A stretch of DNA of 9,014 nt from an uncultured Solobacterium sp. (GTDB taxonomy: Bacteria; Bacillota_I; Bacilli_A; Erysipelotrichales; Erysipelotrichaceae): contig USIC01000019.1 of the NCBI GenBank assembly GCA_900554555.1, positions 1 to 9,014 of the forward strand, written 5' to 3'. The notes beneath the pieces are model-generated. The model did no database searches, was not told where the DNA came from, and worked only from the letters and a program-made list of their open reading frames with translations. The position numbers were made by a program, and so were the translations under genes. Position 1 is the first letter of the stretch; every line of letters starts with the position of its first letter. Below, one piece after another: positions 6,705 to 9,014 of the stretch.

Positions 6705-8207
6705 TTATTTCTCACTTTCTTGCCAACGTGCATCTAAATCCACTTCAAACATACGTTTCCACGGCATCTGTACATTCATAATTTTAATTTCTGATGCGAT
6801 TGATGATAGATATTGTTTTGCGAATTCTTGTAATTGTTCATTTACCATCTGACTTACAACACCATCTTTTTCTTTCACATCAAAGTAATTCATGCCTGCA
6901 GGTAAGTTATTCTTTACCTGTGTTCTCACCTTTGCACAATATCCAGCATCTTCAAGATATCTTTGTACAATGAAATCCATTTGATTTTGTGATTGTCCAT
7001 AGTATAAGTAGTTTACTGCTTCCGCAATCGCGGTTCCGATTGTGTTTGCGGAAGTATTCCATCCTGCATAGCCACTAACTTTTAGAAGTAGTCCATTGTT
7101 ATTGAGTAATTGAATCAGTGATAAATCCGCACCATTTGCGTATGCGTTATCTGCGATAGAAACAACTTTTCCTTCCGCAAGTCTCATCTTAATGAAACGT
7201 AAGAATTCAGCTAGATTTCGATCAATCGAATAACTTGTATGAATTGAAGGTTGATACTCGGCTTCTTCCATATTCTCAGATGGTGCACTAATTGCCAAAA
7301 TAATATCTGCTTGTTCAAAGCTGAATGTCTGTTGACAACCTGCCGATAGAATATGATAGGAAACAGTGGAATCTAATGGAAAGCCTTCGTATAAAGGAAT
7401 AATCTGCTTGGACTTTTCGCATGCATATTTGACATATACTTTCGGACATTCCCCTTTGATCGTATTTAACATGCGTGCAAATAATGTAAGTTCCACTTCA
7501 TCTGCACCAGGGTAAATTAATACCCTATCGATAAGACCTAATTCCTGTATCTTTTCACGTATTACTTTCTGATCCATCGCAGGATAACCGTATGTCGTTG
7601 AATCATCTTGGGGTATTACTAGGCTATCTAAATAACCTTCACGCAATAGATCAATAACATACATATTCATCTGACGATTAATTTCTCTACGTGAGATAAA
7701 ATCTTCGATATATTCTTCAGGAATTTCTTTTGTCAGTTCGCTGATACGTTGTCCCTGTGAAATCCCAACCTGATGCATGTTTACTGCTTCGCCTAAATCA
7801 TGAATCTGTTTTCCATAGTATTCATAATAATCAGGTTCTTCATCTGAACTAGAATAACTAGGACAACGCATAATGCATTGGAACGCAAAGATTTTTAAAC
7901 TTGGATTCTCTTTCTTCAGTTCTTTGATTGTATCTAGTTTTTTCTTTAGACTTTCTTCATCTTGATGATGAATACGTGATGGAATTATTCCTCCATACAA
8001 CAACATATCCATGGAGATGATCAAACCATAGGCATCCTTACATTCTTTACATAGGAAATCTTTAATGATGTTATAATCTGCACCATCTTTTTTAAAACCT
8101 AATGTCTGAGGTTCAATAATTTGTATTTCTTCATTTTCAAATAAGCGCTTTGGGAACTTATAGTTACATGGTCTTTCATCCATGGGTAATAAAACAATCT
8201 TCTTCAT
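6705..8207 (-). CDS. DUF4127 family protein, unknown function
   Basis: This 500-residue protein has no signal peptide or membrane segment and is therefore probably cytoplasmic. It begins with [11 protein letters not shown] (6-16), the hallmark N-terminal strand and polar loop of DUF4127 as I recall it. Further conserved-looking motifs are [14 protein letters not shown] (65-78), [13 protein letters not shown] (198-210), [14 protein letters not shown] (232-245), [13 protein letters not shown] (352-364) and [17 protein letters not shown] (379-395). The repeated acidic and polar residues (Asp10, Asp201, Asp202, Asp236, Glu237, Asp353, Asn354, Asp361) suggest an enzyme active site, but no reaction is known to me. 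ATG 8205-8207 has AAGGGA 7 nt upstream. The gene sits 4 bp after the sugar permease and 2 bp before the ATPase, so it probably acts on the imported compound; that is inference from context. Confidence 0.85.
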   Translation of the reverse strand: MKKIVLLPMDERPCNYKFPKRLFENEEIQIIEPQTLGFKKDGADYNIIKDFLCKECKDAYGLIISMDMLLYGGIIPSRIHHQDEESLKKKLDTIKELKKENPSLKIFAFQCIMRCPSYSSSDEEPDYYEYYGKQIHDLGEAVNMHQVGISQGQRISELTKEIPEEYIEDFISRREINRQMNMYVIDLLREGYLDSLVIPQDDSTTYGYPAMDQKVIREKIQELGLIDRVLIYPGADEVELTLFARMLNTIKGECPKVYVKYACEKSKQIIPLYEGFPLDSTVSYHILSAGCQQTFSFEQADIILAISAPSENMEEAEYQPSIHTSYSIDRNLAEFLRFIKMRLAEGKVVSIADNAYANGADLSLIQLLNNNGLLLKVSGYAGWNTSANTIGTAIAEAVNYLYYGQSQNQMDFIVQRYLEDAGYCAKVRTQVKNNLPAGMNYFDVKEKDGVVSQMVNEQLQEFAKQYLSSIASEIKIMNVQMPWKRMFEVDLDARWQESEK

Positions 8208-8211
8208 AACA

Positions 8212-9014
8212 TCATCCCTTTACAGCGCCACTTACTGCTTCGATATAGTTCTTCTGACATACGATAAATACGATGAGTACTGGAATAATGGAGATGATTG
8301 TACCTGCTGCAACATATCCAAATTTGTAACTAAATGAACCATTTAGATATTGTAATGCGGTTGCGAGTGGATATTTATTTGGATCTTGTAAGACGATGAT
8401 TGGCCATAAGAATGCATTCCAGTAACCAATAAAGTCAAAGATTACAATTGTGGAGATACTTGGCATAATGCCTGGTAACATAATCTTCCACCAAATTCTA
8501 AATTCACTTGCGCCATCAATTCTTGCAGCTTCAATCAGCTCTCTTGGAACACCAAGATATGCTTGGCGCATCAAGATAATACTAAATGTCTTTACTGAGC
8601 TTGGTAAGATAACACCTAGTAGTGTATTTAATAGTTTTAGTTTTGTGATTGTTAAGTAATTGATAATCATTCCCGCAGCTGCCGGAATAATCATTGTAGA
8701 AACTAGGATACCAAAGATAATCTTCTTTCCTTTGAAATTCATCGTTGCGAGTGGATAAGCACACATCGATGAAAGTAAAACATCTAAGAAGATACCACCC
8801 AATGTAATAATTACAGTATTATGTACATACTTTCCAAGATTCATATATTGGATAACACCAATATAGTTTGAGAAAGTAAAATCTTCTAACTTAAAATGTA
8901 AATCATAAATATTTGCGCCTGTACGTAAGGAAGATAGTAGTAGCCAAATAAATGGACCAGCACATAAGATAGCGATTGCGATTAAACAGATATAAGAAAA
9001 TATCAAATTCACGA
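8212..9014 (-). CDS. Carbohydrate ABC transporter permease (MalG/AraQ-like), 5' end at window edge
   Basis: This is an inner-membrane permease of a CUT1 sugar importer, normally paired with a MalF-like partner and an extracellular binding protein. At least 266 residues are visible. The N-terminal helix and CAGPFIWLLLSSLR (17-30) are followed by about five more hydrophobic segments. The cytoplasmic EAA loop EAARIDGASEFRIWWKIMLP (161-180), which docks on the ATPase, is intact. The protein ends in the family-typical GAVKG, then TGA. The first in-window start is a GTG at 9010-9012; the frame remains open to the edge. Relatives are usually about 275-280 residues and begin with a few basic residues, so the true start is probably just outside. 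The gene leads directly into the DUF4127 gene after 4 bp. The substrate cannot be read from this subunit. Confidence 0.93.
   Translation of the reverse strand, partial: VNLIFSYICLIAIAILCAGPFIWLLLSSLRTGANIYDLHFKLEDFTFSNYIGVIQYMNLGKYVHNTVIITLGGIFLDVLLSSMCAYPLATMNFKGKKIIFGILVSTMIIPAAAGMIINYLTITKLKLLNTLLGVILPSSVKTFSIILMRQAYLGVPRELIEAARIDGASEFRIWWKIMLPGIMPSISTIVIFDFIGYWNAFLWPIIVLQDPNKYPLATALQYLNGSFSYKFGYVAAGTIISIIPVLIVFIVCQKNYIEAVSGAVKG

Overview
The window is AT-rich, densely packed bacterial DNA. It looks like a low-GC member of the Bacillota: strong AGGAGG-type ribosome binding sites, a mannose-class PTS, a CcpA-type cre-like box, a malolactic enzyme very like those of lactic acid bacteria, an MsmX/UgpC-type sugar ATPase and a DUF6106-like protein. 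An Erysipelotrichia-like or related gut/oral Firmicute would fit, but that placement is inference. No rRNA, tRNA, CRISPR array, insertion sequence or phage gene is visible. The standard genetic code fits, because TGA ends the permease gene at the point where its family normally ends.

Left arm (1-2181, leftward). This is a PTS operon in the order IIB, IIC, IID, with IID running off the left edge. From remembered family sequences the three proteins resemble the Aga (galactosamine/N-acetylgalactosamine) branch of the mannose-fructose-sorbose class. No IIA gene lies in the window. The 209-bp divergent intergenic region carries a cre-like box next to the probable PTS promoter and a promoter for the rightward regulator gene.

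Centre (2182-5130, rightward). A long AraC-family regulator, with about 125 extra N-terminal residues, is transcribed away from the PTS operon and is its likely regulator. It ends in a hairpin terminator. A separate gene for a full-length malolactic enzyme follows (L-malate to L-lactate plus CO2), with its own ribosome binding site and probable promoter, but with no malate permease or LysR regulator beside it. A long bidirectional hairpin separates it from the convergent right-hand operon.

Right arm (5135-9014, leftward). This is a tight operon in transcription order: inner-membrane sugar permease (5' end at or beyond the window edge), DUF4127 protein, MsmX/UgpC-type ABC ATPase, and small two-helix DUF6106-like membrane protein. 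Gaps are only 4, 2 and 8 bp, which suggests translational coupling. The binding protein and partner permease are probably just off the right edge. The operon looks like uptake of an unknown oligosaccharide or glycoside linked to an uncharacterised cytoplasmic DUF4127 protein.

No clearly new multi-gene system is evident. The most interesting items are the DUF4127 protein embedded in the ABC operon, the regulator with an extra N-terminal domain, and the malolactic enzyme without its usual partners.
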